From: Bacteroidia bacterium
GTDB taxonomy: Bacteria; Bacteroidota; Bacteroidia; Cytophagales; Cyclobacteriaceae
Length of the DNA stretch: 64,000 nucleotides
Assembly (NCBI GenBank): GCA_030432655.1
Contig: JAUILA010000003.1
Location: forward strand, 1 to 64,000
Reading direction: 5' to 3'
Part shown: in pieces, positions 1 through 9,062 of the stretch
How positions within the stretch are numbered: position 1 is the first letter of the stretch
How the letters are laid out: the number at the start of each line of letters is the position of its first letter
Made by a program: the position numbers and the translations under genes
Notes under the pieces: model-generated
The model's database searches: none
What the model saw: the letters and a program-made list of their open reading frames with translations, nothing else
Told to the model about the DNA's origin: nothing

Positions 1-927
1 CAGGAGAATGGCTGCTGCGTATACAGCGAGCAGGTTGTATGCGTTAAACGCACCGATAAGCCTGAACCAGGCCTGCTTTCCGTCAATGTCAAGCTCCAGG
101 CCCTGCAGCGAGTTGGAAAGCATTTTCGCCTTGAATTCAGCCGGACTTCTCAGGGCAAAGGTGTGTTTGCCCGCCTTGGTATTTTGCAGCATGATCCTTC
201 CGCGCTTATCGTCCACATTGGTGAGGGCAAACGCATCGGACGGCAAATTGTCGAACAAGAGTTTTTTGCTCGCTATGTAGTGATCAAATGTCTGGTGATA
301 ATCCAGGTGATCGTGGGTGATATTCGTGAATATCCCGCCAGTGAAAGGTATGCCGTAGACCCGCTTTTGATCAAGTGCATGGGAAGACACCTCCATAAAA
401 CAATGCGTGCATTCTTCCTCCACCATCTGAGCCAGGAGTTTGTTTATGCTGAGCGCATCCGGAGTGGTATGGGTGGCTTCCACTTCTCCGGCACCGATGC
501 GGTTGACAACGGTGGACAGCAATCCGGATTTGAATCCCATAGCCGAGAACAGATTATAGAGAAGCGTGGCAACGGTAGTCTTACCATTGGTTCCCGTGAC
601 TCCAACCAGCTTGAGCTTTGAGGCAGGGTTATTATAATAATTGATGGCCATCAGACTGAGTGCTTCCGCACTGTTCCGGACAGCCACGTAGGTAATATTT
701 TCCTGCATTTCCAGAGGAAGCTCTTCGCAAACAATAGCGGTGGCACCGTCGGATATGGCAGCCGGAATAAACCGGTGGCCATCAGCCTGGGTTCCTCTTA
801 CCGCTACGAAGACTGAATCCTCTGCGACTTTTCTGGAATCAAATACGACTTCACTGATCTCCCGACTCATATCTCCTGAGGCGGATACCAGTGAAACCTT
901 GTACAATATGTCCTTTAATGCAGGCAT
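1..927 (-). CDS. murE: UDP-N-acetylmuramoyl-tripeptide synthetase MurE, partial (C-terminus outside window)
   Basis: MurE ligates the third stem-peptide residue, normally meso-diaminopimelate, to UDP-MurNAc-L-Ala-D-Glu in the cytoplasm. Reading the minus strand from the ATG at 927 gives 309 codons without a stop. The N-terminal Mur domain (FDSRKV near residue 29) is followed by the ATP-binding loop GTNGKTT near residues 112-118, and then ATHTTPDA, MEVSSHALDQ and TNITHDHLDYH, all typical of MurE. The gene runs off the left edge, so the region that sets Dap or Lys specificity cannot be read. Its start codon overlaps the ftsI stop codon (TAATG), which implies translational coupling within the division and cell-wall operon. 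Confidence 0.97.
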   Translation of the reverse strand, partial: MPALKDILYKVSLVSASGDMSREISEVVFDSRKVAEDSVFVAVRGTQADGHRFIPAAISDGATAIVCEELPLEMQENITYVAVRNSAEALSLMAINYYNNPASKLKLVGVTGTNGKTTVATLLYNLFSAMGFKSGLLSTVVNRIGAGEVEATHTTPDALSINKLLAQMVEEECTHCFMEVSSHALDQKRVYGIPFTGGIFTNITHDHLDYHQTFDHYIASKKLLFDNLPSDAFALTNVDDKRGRIMLQNTKAGKHTFALRSPAEFKAKMLSNSLQGLELDIDGKQAWFRLIGAFNAYNLLAVYAAAILL

Positions 928-3014
928 TAACTGAGATCTATTACTATTTCTGCTCCTTTACTTATGGAGGCCCCCGGGGGAGCCGATTGTCTTGTGACCC
1001 GCCCGGATCCCCGGTATCTGACACGCAACCCGTTACTTTCCAGCAGGTAGATCGCATCCCTCAGGGTCATTCCTTTTACATCGGGAACCAATTTGTCGTT
1101 GGGTTCCTGTCCCATCCAGTTAATTGTATCATTCTCCACAGATGTCCTGACCCAACCATCAAAATTTCCGGGCTTCTGCGCGATATTGAGCTCATTGCAA
1201 AGCATATCGAGTTCATTATAAAGCCCTGCCCGGATCACCGGAAAACTACCGTCATCGCTATCGGCGAGCTGCACTTCCTCGTGAAGCCCGATATCACGGG
1301 CGAAAATATTGTCCGCTATTTCCTTGAACACCGGCGCTGCCACATTGCTGCCATACTGTCGCCAGCCCTTTGGGTTTTTAATCAATACGATCGCACTGTA
1401 TTTCGGATTATCTGCCGGAAAATAGCCGGCAAAAGACGTGAGGTATTTATGAGTATACCGTCCATTCTCCAGCACCTGGGCCGTTCCCGTCTTTCCGGCT
1501 ATCGGATAATGGTCATTTTTAATATTCATGGCCGTCCCACGCTCCACCACACCCTCAAGTATCTCCCTGAGCCTGGCCAGCGTTTCTTCAGAACAGATAC
1601 TGGAATTGAGTACCTGCGGCTTGAATTCTTCGTAAATTCTGTCTGCCTTGCGAATTTTTTTAACCAGGAACGGACGGATCAGCTTTCCGTCGTTGGCGAC
1701 GGCGTTATAAATTGAAAGTGTCTGAAGTGGTGTCAACTCCAGGCCATATCCATAGGCCATCCATGGAAGGGTTATTCCGCTCCAGTCCTTGTCTCCCGGA
1801 CGTTTGATCTTTGGCATTCCTTCTCCTTTTATCTGCACCCCCAGTGGTGATGAAAGTCGGAGCTCATCGACATAATGAAGGAATCTGTCCGGATTAAGGC
1901 CGAAATACTTATCAACCAATTTCGCCATGGCCACATTGGATGACTTCTCAAATGCTTCCCGTATCGTAATTACGCCGTAGCCACCTGCTTCGTGGTCCCT
2001 GACAATATTGTTGTAGAATTTGTAGGAACCCTCCCCGGTATCGATGCTGTCTTCCAGGCTGATATTAGTCTCTTCCAGCAACGCCAGCATGGTGACCAGC
2101 TTAAAGGTAGATCCAGGCTCACGCAGTCCGCCAACCGCATAATTGTATCGCTCGTAATAATAGCCTTTATCGTTGCGGCTCAGGTTAGAGATGGCTTTAA
2201 TCTCCCCGGTAGCGACTTCGGTCACGATAACAGTTCCATAGTCAGCAGAGTGATACTCCAGTGCCCTCAGAAGTGCGGTTTCTGAGACATCCTGAAGGTT
2301 GATATCTATGGTGGTTTCTATGTCGTACCCATTCTCCGTTTTCACTTCGGTGCCATCCAGGACCGGACGCCAGGTTCCTCCCGCGATCTTCTGATAGAGA
2401 GCTTGTCCGTCTTTGCCTGCCAGGTAGTCATTAAAGCTGTATTCCAGTCCGGCTCCGCGATTATTCTCATTGATAAATCCGATCGTACGCCGGCTGAGGT
2501 TATTGAATGGCCTGAAACGTTTGTCCACTTTTTCGAATACGATCCCGCCGCCCAGTCTGCCTTCCCTGAAAATGGGCCAGTTCTCCATTTTCTTTTTTGC
2601 CTGGTAGCCCACCATCTGGCGATTCAGTATAATGTACTGACGCCCTTCTGCCCGGGCATTTTTAATTTTACGCTTGTAGGATTCCTTACTCAAATCGCCG
2701 AAATGACGGGAAAGCAAAAGGGCCAGTGAATCCAGCCCTTCAGAAAACGTTTCTTCAGATGCCCTCGTGGCATCGAAGCCAACTCTGTAGAAGGGAAGAG
2801 ATGTCGCCAGCAGGCTCCCGTTGTCGGAGTAAATGTTTCCCCGTGTAGCTTTGATAATGCGGTTGGAGAATGTGATCTGGTCAGCAATCTTGCTCCATTG
2901 GTCACCCTCCACCGTTTGGATATGTCCTACCTTGTAAATTATGGCAAGGGCAAATATCATTACCAGGAGAAAAGCAATGCGGCTGCGGAGTAATATGGAT
3001 TTCTTAATATTCAC
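927..3014 (-). CDS. ftsI: Penicillin-binding protein, FtsI/PBP3-type transpeptidase with PASTA domain
   Basis: Septal peptidoglycan transpeptidase of the divisome, anchored in the inner membrane with its catalytic domain in the periplasm. One N-terminal membrane segment (about residues 11-30) is followed by the PBP dimerisation domain. The transpeptidase domain has all three active-site motifs: STFK at 302-305, SSN at 358-360 and KTG at 508-510. A PASTA domain of roughly 60 residues (LVPDVKGM...) closes the protein. At 695 aa the length fits Bacteroidota FtsI. The start overlaps the end of the FtsL-like gene by 11 bases and the stop overlaps the murE start. Position between ftsL and murE supports FtsI rather than an elongasome PBP2. 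Confidence 0.95.
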   Translation of the reverse strand: MNIKKSILLRSRIAFLLVMIFALAIIYKVGHIQTVEGDQWSKIADQITFSNRIIKATRGNIYSDNGSLLATSLPFYRVGFDATRASEETFSEGLDSLALLLSRHFGDLSKESYKRKIKNARAEGRQYIILNRQMVGYQAKKKMENWPIFREGRLGGGIVFEKVDKRFRPFNNLSRRTIGFINENNRGAGLEYSFNDYLAGKDGQALYQKIAGGTWRPVLDGTEVKTENGYDIETTIDINLQDVSETALLRALEYHSADYGTVIVTEVATGEIKAISNLSRNDKGYYYERYNYAVGGLREPGSTFKLVTMLALLEETNISLEDSIDTGEGSYKFYNNIVRDHEAGGYGVITIREAFEKSSNVAMAKLVDKYFGLNPDRFLHYVDELRLSSPLGVQIKGEGMPKIKRPGDKDWSGITLPWMAYGYGLELTPLQTLSIYNAVANDGKLIRPFLVKKIRKADRIYEEFKPQVLNSSICSEETLARLREILEGVVERGTAMNIKNDHYPIAGKTGTAQVLENGRYTHKYLTSFAGYFPADNPKYSAIVLIKNPKGWRQYGSNVAAPVFKEIADNIFARDIGLHEEVQLADSDDGSFPVIRAGLYNELDMLCNELNIAQKPGNFDGWVRTSVENDTINWMGQEPNDKLVPDVKGMTLRDAIYLLESNGLRVRYRGSGRVTRQSAPPGASISKGAEIVIDLS

Positions 3015-3378
3015 CCTCTTTCACAACGATTTTAAAAGGTGGACGAACGCTTTCTACTATTCCTGATTTTTTTACGCTTTTTGCAACTTCAGACTGTTTG
3101 CTGGCAAACATGTAGTCGCTTTTGAGGGTCGTGTAGTCGGCACGAAGGTCTTCCACCTCGACTTTAAGGCGGTCGATTTTGCGGACCGTTTTTTCGGCAT
3201 AGTGTGTATTGCCGATATAGAAAAGGCCAAGAGCAGTCAGGAAGAGGACGTAAGGAACATATTTTACCGGCACCCCGCTGTCGAATACCACCGGGATTTT
3301 CAGTGCCTCCTCAATTCGGGCGAAGATACTTCTGTCCCCGCTCTTCTTCTGTGCTACTCTGTATGTATTCGTTGCCAT
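3004..3378 (-). CDS. FtsL-like cell division protein
   Basis: A 124-residue bitopic protein with a basic cytoplasmic N-terminus, one membrane segment at about residues 39-57, and a heptad-rich coiled coil at about 60-95 (KIDRLKVEVEDLRADYTTL). This is the layout of FtsL, the small divisome protein that pairs with FtsB and links to FtsQ and FtsWI. Sequence similarity to proteobacterial FtsL is negligible, so the call rests on size, topology and the conserved slot between rsmH and ftsI. In Bacteroidota this slot holds the FtsL-like family. It starts 2 bases after the rsmH stop and its end overlaps ftsI. Confidence 0.85.
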   Translation of the reverse strand: MATNTYRVAQKKSGDRSIFARIEEALKIPVVFDSGVPVKYVPYVLFLTALGLFYIGNTHYAEKTVRKIDRLKVEVEDLRADYTTLKSDYMFASKQSEVAKSVKKSGIVESVRPPFKIVVKEGEY

Positions 3379-3380
3379 AG

Positions 3381-4298
3381 TTATTTTCTTTCCGCTATCC
3401 TCAATTTGGCGCTCCTTGCCCTGTTATTTCTACTCGTTTCTTCCGATGAAGCAATGACCGGTTTTCTCGTGACCGGCTCAAACGGCCGGATAATATTTCC
3501 GAAAAAGTCCTTTTCCAGTTTACCCCTGACATTTCCTGTATTTATGAAATTCTTGACGATCCGGTCTTCCAGGGAGTGATAGGACATCACCACCAGCCTT
3601 CCGTCAGGATTCATACACTCCACGGTTTGCTCCAGCATCTCTTCCAATGCTTTCAACTCTTCATTGACCTCAATCCGCAAGGCCTGGAAAACCTGAGCGA
3701 AATACCTGTTTTCCTTTCCGCGTTTTGCATATCGGGCTAACACTTGCTTCAGGTCCGCGATAGTTGCAAACGGGCGCCCTGATCTTTCCGCCACCAAAGC
3801 CGCGGCAAGCGTTCGCGCATTTCGCACCTCTCCGTAAATCCCGAGAATGCGATGCAACTCACTTTCAGAGTAGGTATTCAGGATGTCTGCTGCCGTTCTG
3901 TCGACCGACTGATCCATCCGCATATCCAGGTCTGCGTTAAAACGCGTGCTGAAACCGCGGGAGGCTTCGTTGATCTGGTGCGAAGAGACCCCCAGGTCTG
4001 CAAGCAGACCGTCAATTTTCCTGATCCCGTGAAGTTTCAGGTACCTGTTCAGGTATCTGAAATTTGCTTCAATTAATGTGAAAGAACGATTTGTGAGATC
4101 TGAGGCATTCTTCACTGCATCGGCATCCTGATCAAATGCGAAAAGCTTTCCGGTAGTCAGCTTTTCAAGGATCGCCCTGCTGTGTCCTCCGCCTCCGAAT
4201 GTCACGTCGACATAAATCCCTTCCGGATTTATATTCAACCCGCTGATGCATTCTGCCAGCATCACCGGAACATGGTATTCACTTCCTGATGAATCCAT
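3381..4298 (-). CDS. rsmH: 16S rRNA (cytosine(1402)-N4)-methyltransferase RsmH (MraW)
   Basis: S-adenosylmethionine-dependent enzyme that methylates N4 of C1402 in the ribosomal P site of 16S rRNA. The 305-residue product opens with YHVPVMLAECI and has the SAM-binding glycine loop DVTFGGGGHS near residue 35, DGLLADLGVSSHQ, the GRPF helical insertion and the C-terminal VVMSYHSLEDRIVKNF, all hallmarks of the MraW family. It starts 3 bases after the mraZ stop, the usual second place in the division and cell-wall cluster. Confidence 0.97.
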   Translation of the reverse strand: MDSSGSEYHVPVMLAECISGLNINPEGIYVDVTFGGGGHSRAILEKLTTGKLFAFDQDADAVKNASDLTNRSFTLIEANFRYLNRYLKLHGIRKIDGLLADLGVSSHQINEASRGFSTRFNADLDMRMDQSVDRTAADILNTYSESELHRILGIYGEVRNARTLAAALVAERSGRPFATIADLKQVLARYAKRGKENRYFAQVFQALRIEVNEELKALEEMLEQTVECMNPDGRLVVMSYHSLEDRIVKNFINTGNVRGKLEKDFFGNIIRPFEPVTRKPVIASSEETSRNNRARSAKLRIAERK

Positions 4299-4301
4299 GT
4301 A

Positions 4302-4745
4302 TCAGTCCATTAAGTACTTCTCTGCCAGCTTCGACAACTCATCCGGATCATCTATGGCCTGCTCATTATACCTCTCCGGATTCCATATCTCCACCCGGAG
4401 ACCTGTACCCACCACGAGTGCTTCTTTATCCAGTCCGGCATACTCCATCATCGTCTTTGGCAACAAAATCCGGCCACTACTGTCGATTTCAACCGGCTGA
4501 ATGCTGCTAAAGAAATTGCGCTGCAATGCCCGGTGCTCCTTGTTAAATTCGTTTAACCCGGCGATTTTCTGATAAGTCTTTTTGAACTCAACCATCGGAT
4601 ACAAAATCAGGCAAGGTTCAAAAGCCATTCTCAGAACAACCTCATTACCAGCATCTTCCGGGAAATTTCCCTTGATACGTGAAGGCAAAACGAGTCTGCC
4701 CTTCGCATCAATTTTACAGTCATATTTGCTGGCAAGGAATGTCAC
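4302..4745 (-). CDS. mraZ: Transcriptional regulator MraZ
   Basis: DNA-binding protein of the AbrB/MraZ fold that represses its own division and cell-wall operon. The 147-residue product has two similar swapped-hairpin domains, each carrying a DAKGRLVLP or DSSGRILLP motif (about residues 13-21 and 88-96). The best start is a GTG at 4745 giving VTFLASKYDCKIDAKGR; there is no upstream ATG in frame. First gene of the operon, with a candidate promoter and 10-bp spaced repeats upstream that fit MraZ boxes. Confidence 0.95.
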   Translation of the reverse strand: MTFLASKYDCKIDAKGRLVLPSRIKGNFPEDAGNEVVLRMAFEPCLILYPMVEFKKTYQKIAGLNEFNKEHRALQRNFFSSIQPVEIDSSGRILLPKTMMEYAGLDKEALVVGTGLRVEIWNPERYNEQAIDDPDELSKLAEKYLMD

Positions 4746-4774
4746 AACGGCTCAAGTACTTCTTTACTAATAAA

Positions 4775-4782
4775 CAAACATA
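4775..4782 (-). promoter_or_regulatory. Candidate -7 element of the mraZ operon promoter
   Basis: Minus-strand TATGTTTG matches the Bacteroidota TAnnTTTG -7 consensus, 29 bases before the mraZ GTG. No good -33 TTG is visible; the MraZ-box repeats occupy that region instead. Called by eye. Confidence 0.5.
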
Positions 4783-4801
4783 TAAAAATATCTGACATTT
4801 T

Positions 4802-4832
4802 CCACCACATCCTCCCACTTTTCACCACTTTT
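4802..4832 (-). promoter_or_regulatory. MraZ-box cluster (GTGG repeats every 10 bp)
   Basis: On the minus strand three GTGG cores occur exactly 10 bp apart (plus-strand CCAC at 4805, 4815 and 4825), two of them as AAAAGTGG. MraZ is known to bind short direct repeats of this type, about one helical turn apart, upstream of its own gene. The cluster begins just over 20 bases upstream of the candidate -7 element, so bound MraZ would block RNA polymerase. Autoregulation is inferred. Confidence 0.7.
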
Positions 4833-4941
4833 TTCCATTAAGCTCTTCTATGCTCGTTTTTGTGAATTGCAAAGGAAAATGGCCATTAATGAAAGGGCGC
4901 AAATACACCGTATCAACAGGGATTTTACCCTGCTTCACAAT

Positions 4942-4961
4942 AAAGTGGCAGAAAGTGGCAG
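4942..4961 (+). repeat. Tandem 10-bp repeat resembling MraZ boxes, opposite orientation
   Basis: AAAGTGGCAG occurs twice head to tail (4942-4951 and 4952-4961) on the plus strand, about 110 bp upstream of the mraZ-proximal boxes and facing the other way. It lies directly beyond the stop codon of the CoA-transferase gene. The AAAGTGG core is the same as in the mraZ-proximal boxes. Whether MraZ binds here is unknown. Confidence 0.5.
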
Positions 4962-4965
4962 GAAA

Positions 4966-6099
4966 TTACAGGGAGTTATACCCCCATGAGTCGAGGACCG
5001 ATTCACGGTCGGCATCGAGTGCCGGAGGTGGCGTTAGCTTTTGATGGAGCGGAAGGCCGGATGCGGCAAAATTCCGTAGACCTGCGAACGCTCCTTCGCG
5101 CAGAACCATGTCCGGATTTCTGTCAAGTGCTTCACCGGCGGTGAGAATTTCACCTGCCGGAATATTTCGGTCAGCACATGAAGCCAGGAATTGTTTGAGG
5201 GTAAACCGGCGCATGCCTTCCTGAAGAAGAGTGGACAATTCCGTCCTGTGCTTAACCCGCAGTGTATTTTCGGAAAACCTGTAATCCTCGCTGAGACCGG
5301 CTGGTCCTAATAAATCTGCCAGTGCAAAAAACTGGCGATTGTTTCCGATGGCCAGAAGGACTTTACGATGGTCCCGGGTTTCTAACACCTCCCCGTATGG
5401 TGCGATATTAGGATGCAGTGATCCGGTGGGGACCGGGTCCTTTCCGCCTGCCAGGTAATTGGTCGCCTGGTTGGCAAGGGATGATATCCCCGCCTCAATA
5501 AGGGAAACGGACACCAATGAACCATTCCCCGACTGCATCCTCCTGATCAGTGCCAGTAACAGAGCTTCCTTTAACTGATGAGCCGCGAGTATGTCCATCA
5601 GCGCGACAGGCATCTTCTGCGCGTCTCCTCCCGGCTGACTGTTCAGATACATAAATCCTGTTTCCGCCTGAATAATCGCATCATATCCCACCCTGTCCTG
5701 ATCATTGCCATACCCGGTAATCTGCCCGTAGAGAATGGACGGATTCAGCTCTTTCACCTGATCATAGGCAAGGCCCAGTGTCTGTGCCGAGCCTGGTTTA
5801 AAACTGGCGATCAGTACATCCGCCTTGCCGATCAAATTATCCAGGATTTCTTTGTCCCGCTTGTTTTTGAAATCCAGGGCAATGGATCGCTTTCCCCAGT
5901 TTACAGATGAAAAATAGGATGGAATTTCTGATGATTCTCCGGGTGTCCGCCAGCTCCTGGTCACATCACCGGTAAGCGGTGCTTCCACTTTTACCACATC
6001 AGCACCCAACTCCGCAAAAAACTGTCCGACCGAAGGACCGGCCAGCACAGATGCAAGTTCGAGGACCTTCAGGCCATATAAAATTGATTGATCATTCAA
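4966..6099 (-). CDS. CaiB/BaiF-type (family III) CoA-transferase
   Basis: A 377-residue family III CoA-transferase, moving CoA between acyl groups in the cytoplasm. It has the N-terminal signature LKVLELASVLAGPSVGQFFAELGADVVKVE, the RSIALDFK strand, the DVLIASFKPG loop, and a candidate catalytic Asp at residue 169 in VALMDILAA. The substrate cannot be told from sequence; formyl, carnitine, succinyl and methylacyl (racemase) members share these features. It stands alone, sharing its strand with the mraZ operon but separated by about 220 bases. Confidence 0.9.
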   Translation of the reverse strand: MNDQSILYGLKVLELASVLAGPSVGQFFAELGADVVKVEAPLTGDVTRSWRTPGESSEIPSYFSSVNWGKRSIALDFKNKRDKEILDNLIGKADVLIASFKPGSAQTLGLAYDQVKELNPSILYGQITGYGNDQDRVGYDAIIQAETGFMYLNSQPGGDAQKMPVALMDILAAHQLKEALLLALIRRMQSGNGSLVSVSLIEAGISSLANQATNYLAGGKDPVPTGSLHPNIAPYGEVLETRDHRKVLLAIGNNRQFFALADLLGPAGLSEDYRFSENTLRVKHRTELSTLLQEGMRRFTLKQFLASCADRNIPAGEILTAGEALDRNPDMVLREGAFAGLRNFAASGLPLHQKLTPPPALDADRESVLDSWGYNSL

Positions 6100-6173
6100 A
6101 ACTTCCTGCGTATTGCTCAGGTCAATATTACATTTTCATTTTGTAAATTTCAGGTCTCAACACACCAAATCCA

Positions 6174-6515
6174 GTGATCTTAATTCGTAACGTATATCTT
6201 TTTGGCTATGCCGGGTTTTCCTTTTTTGTATTTCTCTTCTTTGCAGAAAAGAACCCCTCCCGGGTGCTGATCAATCATATGCGTATTCACTTCTATCAGC
6301 AGGTCGAATTATTTTTTATCTTTCACTGGATTTTATATGTGCTGTTTTATCTCTACCATTTGGTACGCATTTCCGGCCGGGCCGGGATTAAGCTGAAACA
6401 GCGTCATGACATTGCCTACCGGGCCATACCGTTTGAAAAGGAGGCGTACCATAATGAAAAGAACCTCACCTACCTGGCTGATCGCCCCTGGTTTGCCTGG
6501 GTCAGGCACCTTTAA
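6174..6515 (+). CDS. Small conserved membrane protein, unknown function
   Basis: A 113-residue reading frame starting at GTG 6174, with two hydrophobic segments (about residues 8-24 and 47-65), a short basic loop, and a charged tail ending YRAIPFEKEAYHNEKNLTYLADRPWFAW. That tail (aromatic-rich, IPFE-EAY) resembles small proteins I have seen in other Bacteroidota, so I regard it as a real gene rather than chance. No enzymatic motif. It sits between the divergent CoA-transferase gene and mnmA, 60 bases before mnmA on the same strand. Confidence 0.6.
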   Translation: MILIRNVYLFGYAGFSFFVFLFFAEKNPSRVLINHMRIHFYQQVELFFIFHWILYVLFYLYHLVRISGRAGIKLKQRHDIAYRAIPFEKEAYHNEKNLTYLADRPWFAWVRHL

Positions 6516-6560
6516 ATGGAACCAATTGAGTCGGGGATACCTTTTTTCATTGAGGTTCAG

Positions 6561-6568
6561 TAATTTTG
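6561..6568 (+). promoter_or_regulatory. -7 promoter element for mnmA
   Basis: TAATTTTG matches TAnnTTTG and ends only 7 bases before the mnmA ATG, so the transcript would have almost no leader. No convincing -33 TTG at the expected distance was found. Confidence 0.5.
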
Positions 6569-6575
6569 CAGCCTG

Positions 6576-7787
6576 ATGACAAATGGAAATAACAAACGGG
6601 TAGTAGTCGGCATGTCCGGCGGAGTGGACAGCAGTGTTGCCGCCTACCTGCTTAAAGAGCAGGGATACGAGGTAATCGGGTTGTTCATGAAAAACTGGCA
6701 TGACGACAGTGTGACCATCAGCAAGGAATGTCCGTGGCTGGAAGACAGTCATGATGCAATGATCGTTGCCCAGAAACTTAATATTCCTTTCCAGGCTATC
6801 GACCTGAGTAAGGAATACAAGGCCCGTATTGTGGATTACATGTTTGATGAGTATCAGAAAGGCCGGACGCCAAATCCCGATGTATTGTGTAACCGGGAAA
6901 TCAAATTTGATATCTTTCTGAAGGCCGCACTGAAACTGAAAGCCGATTTTATTGCCACAGGACATTATTGCCGTCGACAGGAAACCCTGGAGAATAATAA
7001 ACCGGTTTACCATCTCATGGCAGGAAAAGACACAAATAAGGACCAGAGTTATTTCCTTTGTCAGTTAACTCAGGATCAGCTTTCCCGTGCCCTGTTCCCG
7101 ATCGGTGAACTCACCAAACCGGAAGTAAGGGAAATTGCAAGGAAACAGAACCTGGTGACAGCTGATAAAAAAGATTCGCAGGGGCTTTGTTTTATAGGAA
7201 AAGTACGGCTGCCTGAATTTCTCCAGCAAAAACTTCAACCTAAAAAAGGAAAGGTCCTGGAGATAAGTCCGGATGCATCCGTTTACCAGGAATTACCGGA
7301 AGCTCCGGCTCGGGAAGGACTTTCCCCTGATATCCTTAGGGATCTGGCACGACCTGTCCACTACCAGGAACAGGATGGTCAGGTCGTTGGCGAACATAAC
7401 GGAGCGCATTATTACACCATCGGACAACGCAAAGGCCTGAATATCGGCGGGACACCGAAGCCATTATTTGTTTTGGAAACGGATACTCAGGAGAATCTTA
7501 TTTTCACCGGACAGGGAGATGATCATCCGGGCTTATATCGTCATGGCTTGTTTATTCCGTCGTCGGATGTCCACTGGGTACGGGAAGACATGCGGCTGAA
7601 AGAGGGTGCATCAGAAGCATACCAGGTCAGGATCCGCTACAGGCAACCATTGGAAACGGCCAGGTTATATTCCCTGGAAGAAGGTATGTACATTATTTTT
7701 GATCAGCCTCAGAAGGCCATCGCCCGCGGGCAGTTTGCAGCCTGGTACAGGAACGATGAGCTGATTGGTTCCGGGGTTATTGCTTAG
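6576..7787 (+). CDS. mnmA: tRNA-specific 2-thiouridylase MnmA
   Basis: Thiolates U34 at the wobble position of Lys, Glu and Gln tRNAs using ATP and relayed sulfur. The PP-loop SGGVDSS is at about residues 14-20. The two catalytic cysteines are visible: the nucleophile in [12 protein letters not shown] and the persulfide cysteine in [10 protein letters not shown]. The C-terminal half has the [17 protein letters not shown] segment. At 403 aa it is slightly longer than E. coli MnmA (about 370). Its last codons overlap the 3' end of the convergent DUF502 gene by 11 bases. Confidence 0.96.
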   Translation: MTNGNNKRVVVGMSGGVDSSVAAYLLKEQGYEVIGLFMKNWHDDSVTISKECPWLEDSHDAMIVAQKLNIPFQAIDLSKEYKARIVDYMFDEYQKGRTPNPDVLCNREIKFDIFLKAALKLKADFIATGHYCRRQETLENNKPVYHLMAGKDTNKDQSYFLCQLTQDQLSRALFPIGELTKPEVREIARKQNLVTADKKDSQGLCFIGKVRLPEFLQQKLQPKKGKVLEISPDASVYQELPEAPAREGLSPDILRDLARPVHYQEQDGQVVGEHNGAHYYTIGQRKGLNIGGTPKPLFVLETDTQENLIFTGQGDDHPGLYRHGLFIPSSDVHWVREDMRLKEGASEAYQVRIRYRQPLETARLYSLEEGMYIIFDQPQKAIARGQFAAWYRNDELIGSGVIA

Positions 7788-8376
7788 GATATATTTGATT
7801 GTCCGGCTGTATTTCATCCGGCAAACCCGAAACACCTCCTGAAACCACAAATTTCATTGCATCGGCGCTATTCATGTGAAGCGGATTCACGAGCGTTTTA
7901 TCAACCAGAAAATGGTTTCCGGAGAAATTGTAACTGTGCGGAAGGTATACCGAAATATAGCCGGGCAAATCGATCTGATCCAGATCCTGGCGAGTAATGA
8001 ACCCCACCTTCAGCACCTTGTTATTCCCGTCGAGCGCTACGGTTACGGGTACATTGAATTTTTTCTGTTCACCTACAAAGGCGCCGATCAGGTCTTTTAT
8101 GGAGGTATAAATAATATTCACCAGGGGGATCCTGGTCACGTATTTATCAAACAACTCGAAAAAGGGCCGCGTGATGAAAAAGGAAGCAAAATAACCCAGC
8201 AACGTGATGGCAACCACAATAATTAACAATCCCAGTCCCGGGATATTCACAGGGATAAGACCATCAAGCCATTCAAGAATCCGGAATATGATGAAGATCG
8301 TGAGCGACAACGGCACCACAAAGAGTAACCCCCGGAAAAAGTAAGCTATAAAACGCTTTAATGTGAATTGACTCAT
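7777..8376 (-). CDS. DUF502 family membrane protein
   Basis: A 199-residue protein with two N-terminal membrane segments (about 13-34 and 44-68) and a soluble C-terminal domain. The [31 protein letters not shown] stretch and the later GFITR and [16 protein letters not shown] motifs define DUF502, a widespread inner-membrane family without a settled function. It follows the nqr operon on the same strand but lies beyond a strong terminator, so it is probably expressed separately. Confidence 0.88.
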   Translation of the reverse strand: MSQFTLKRFIAYFFRGLLFVVPLSLTIFIIFRILEWLDGLIPVNIPGLGLLIIVVAITLLGYFASFFITRPFFELFDKYVTRIPLVNIIYTSIKDLIGAFVGEQKKFNVPVTVALDGNNKVLKVGFITRQDLDQIDLPGYISVYLPHSYNFSGNHFLVDKTLVNPLHMNSADAMKFVVSGGVSGLPDEIQPDNQIYPKQ

Positions 8377-8392
8377 AACAGGTACAGATAAA

Positions 8393-8417
8393 AAAACCCC
8401 GAAAATATCGGGGTTTT
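8393..8417 (-). terminator. Rho-independent terminator of the nqr operon
   Basis: A perfect 10-bp stem (AAAACCCCGA / TCGGGGTTTT) with a 5-base loop, followed on the minus strand by a T tract. It lies between the nqrE stop and the DUF502 start. Confidence 0.85.
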
Positions 8418-8438
8418 ACATTTTACAATAGATTAGAA

Positions 8439-9050
8439 TCAGATTGCTATCCCGATAAATGATTTAAAGGCGATTCCCATCAGGCCTGTAATCAGCATCG
8501 TAATACCAAGCCCCTTCAGTCCGTCCGGAACATTGGAATATTTCAATTTTTCACGGATAGCAGCCAGGGCAACAATAGCCAGCATCCAGCCAATCCCAGA
8601 ACCAAAACCAAAAACGGTTGCTTCAGACAACGTGTAATCACGCTGCACCATAAACAGCGAAGAACCCAGGATGGCACAATTCACTGCAATCAGGGGCAAA
8701 AATATTCCCAAAGAGCCGTAGAGAGCCGGGGAGAATTTTTCAATGATCATCTCCACAAGCTGAACCATCGCGGCAATAATCGCAATGAACATAATAAACT
8801 GAAGGAATTCCAGGTTTACTTCTGCAAACGACGAGCCGAGCCATGCGAGGGCCCCTTCTTTCAATACTTTATCCTGAATCAGCCAGTTAACCGGAACCGT
8901 AATCGTCAAAACGAAGATAACGGCAGCACCCAGTCCGATGGCCGTGGATACCTTTTTTGAAACGGCAAGAAACGAACACATCCCCAGGAAATAGGCGAAG
9001 ATCATGTTCTCGACAAAAATTGATTTTATTCCTAAGCTAAATAATTCCAT
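8439..9050 (-). CDS. nqrE: Na+-translocating NADH-quinone reductase subunit E
   Basis: Membrane subunit of the NQR complex, which oxidises NADH, reduces quinone and pumps Na+ out of the cell. The 203-residue protein is almost wholly hydrophobic with about six membrane segments. It has the paired inverted motif seen in NqrD/NqrE ([10 protein letters not shown] and NCAILGSS), each with a cysteine for the intramembrane Fe-S centre. It begins 12 bases after nqrD. It is the last gene of the operon here; nqrF does not follow. Confidence 0.95.
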   Translation of the reverse strand: MELFSLGIKSIFVENMIFAYFLGMCSFLAVSKKVSTAIGLGAAVIFVLTITVPVNWLIQDKVLKEGALAWLGSSFAEVNLEFLQFIMFIAIIAAMVQLVEMIIEKFSPALYGSLGIFLPLIAVNCAILGSSLFMVQRDYTLSEATVFGFGSGIGWMLAIVALAAIREKLKYSNVPDGLKGLGITMLITGLMGIAFKSFIGIAI

Positions 9051-9062
9051 TTCCTTCTATGA

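Noticed and set aside
891-1715. 274-residue plus-strand frame
   Set aside because: Antisense shadow of ftsI, which carries all PBP motifs.
6333-7013. 226-residue minus-strand frame
   Set aside because: Antisense to mnmA and the small membrane protein; no motif.
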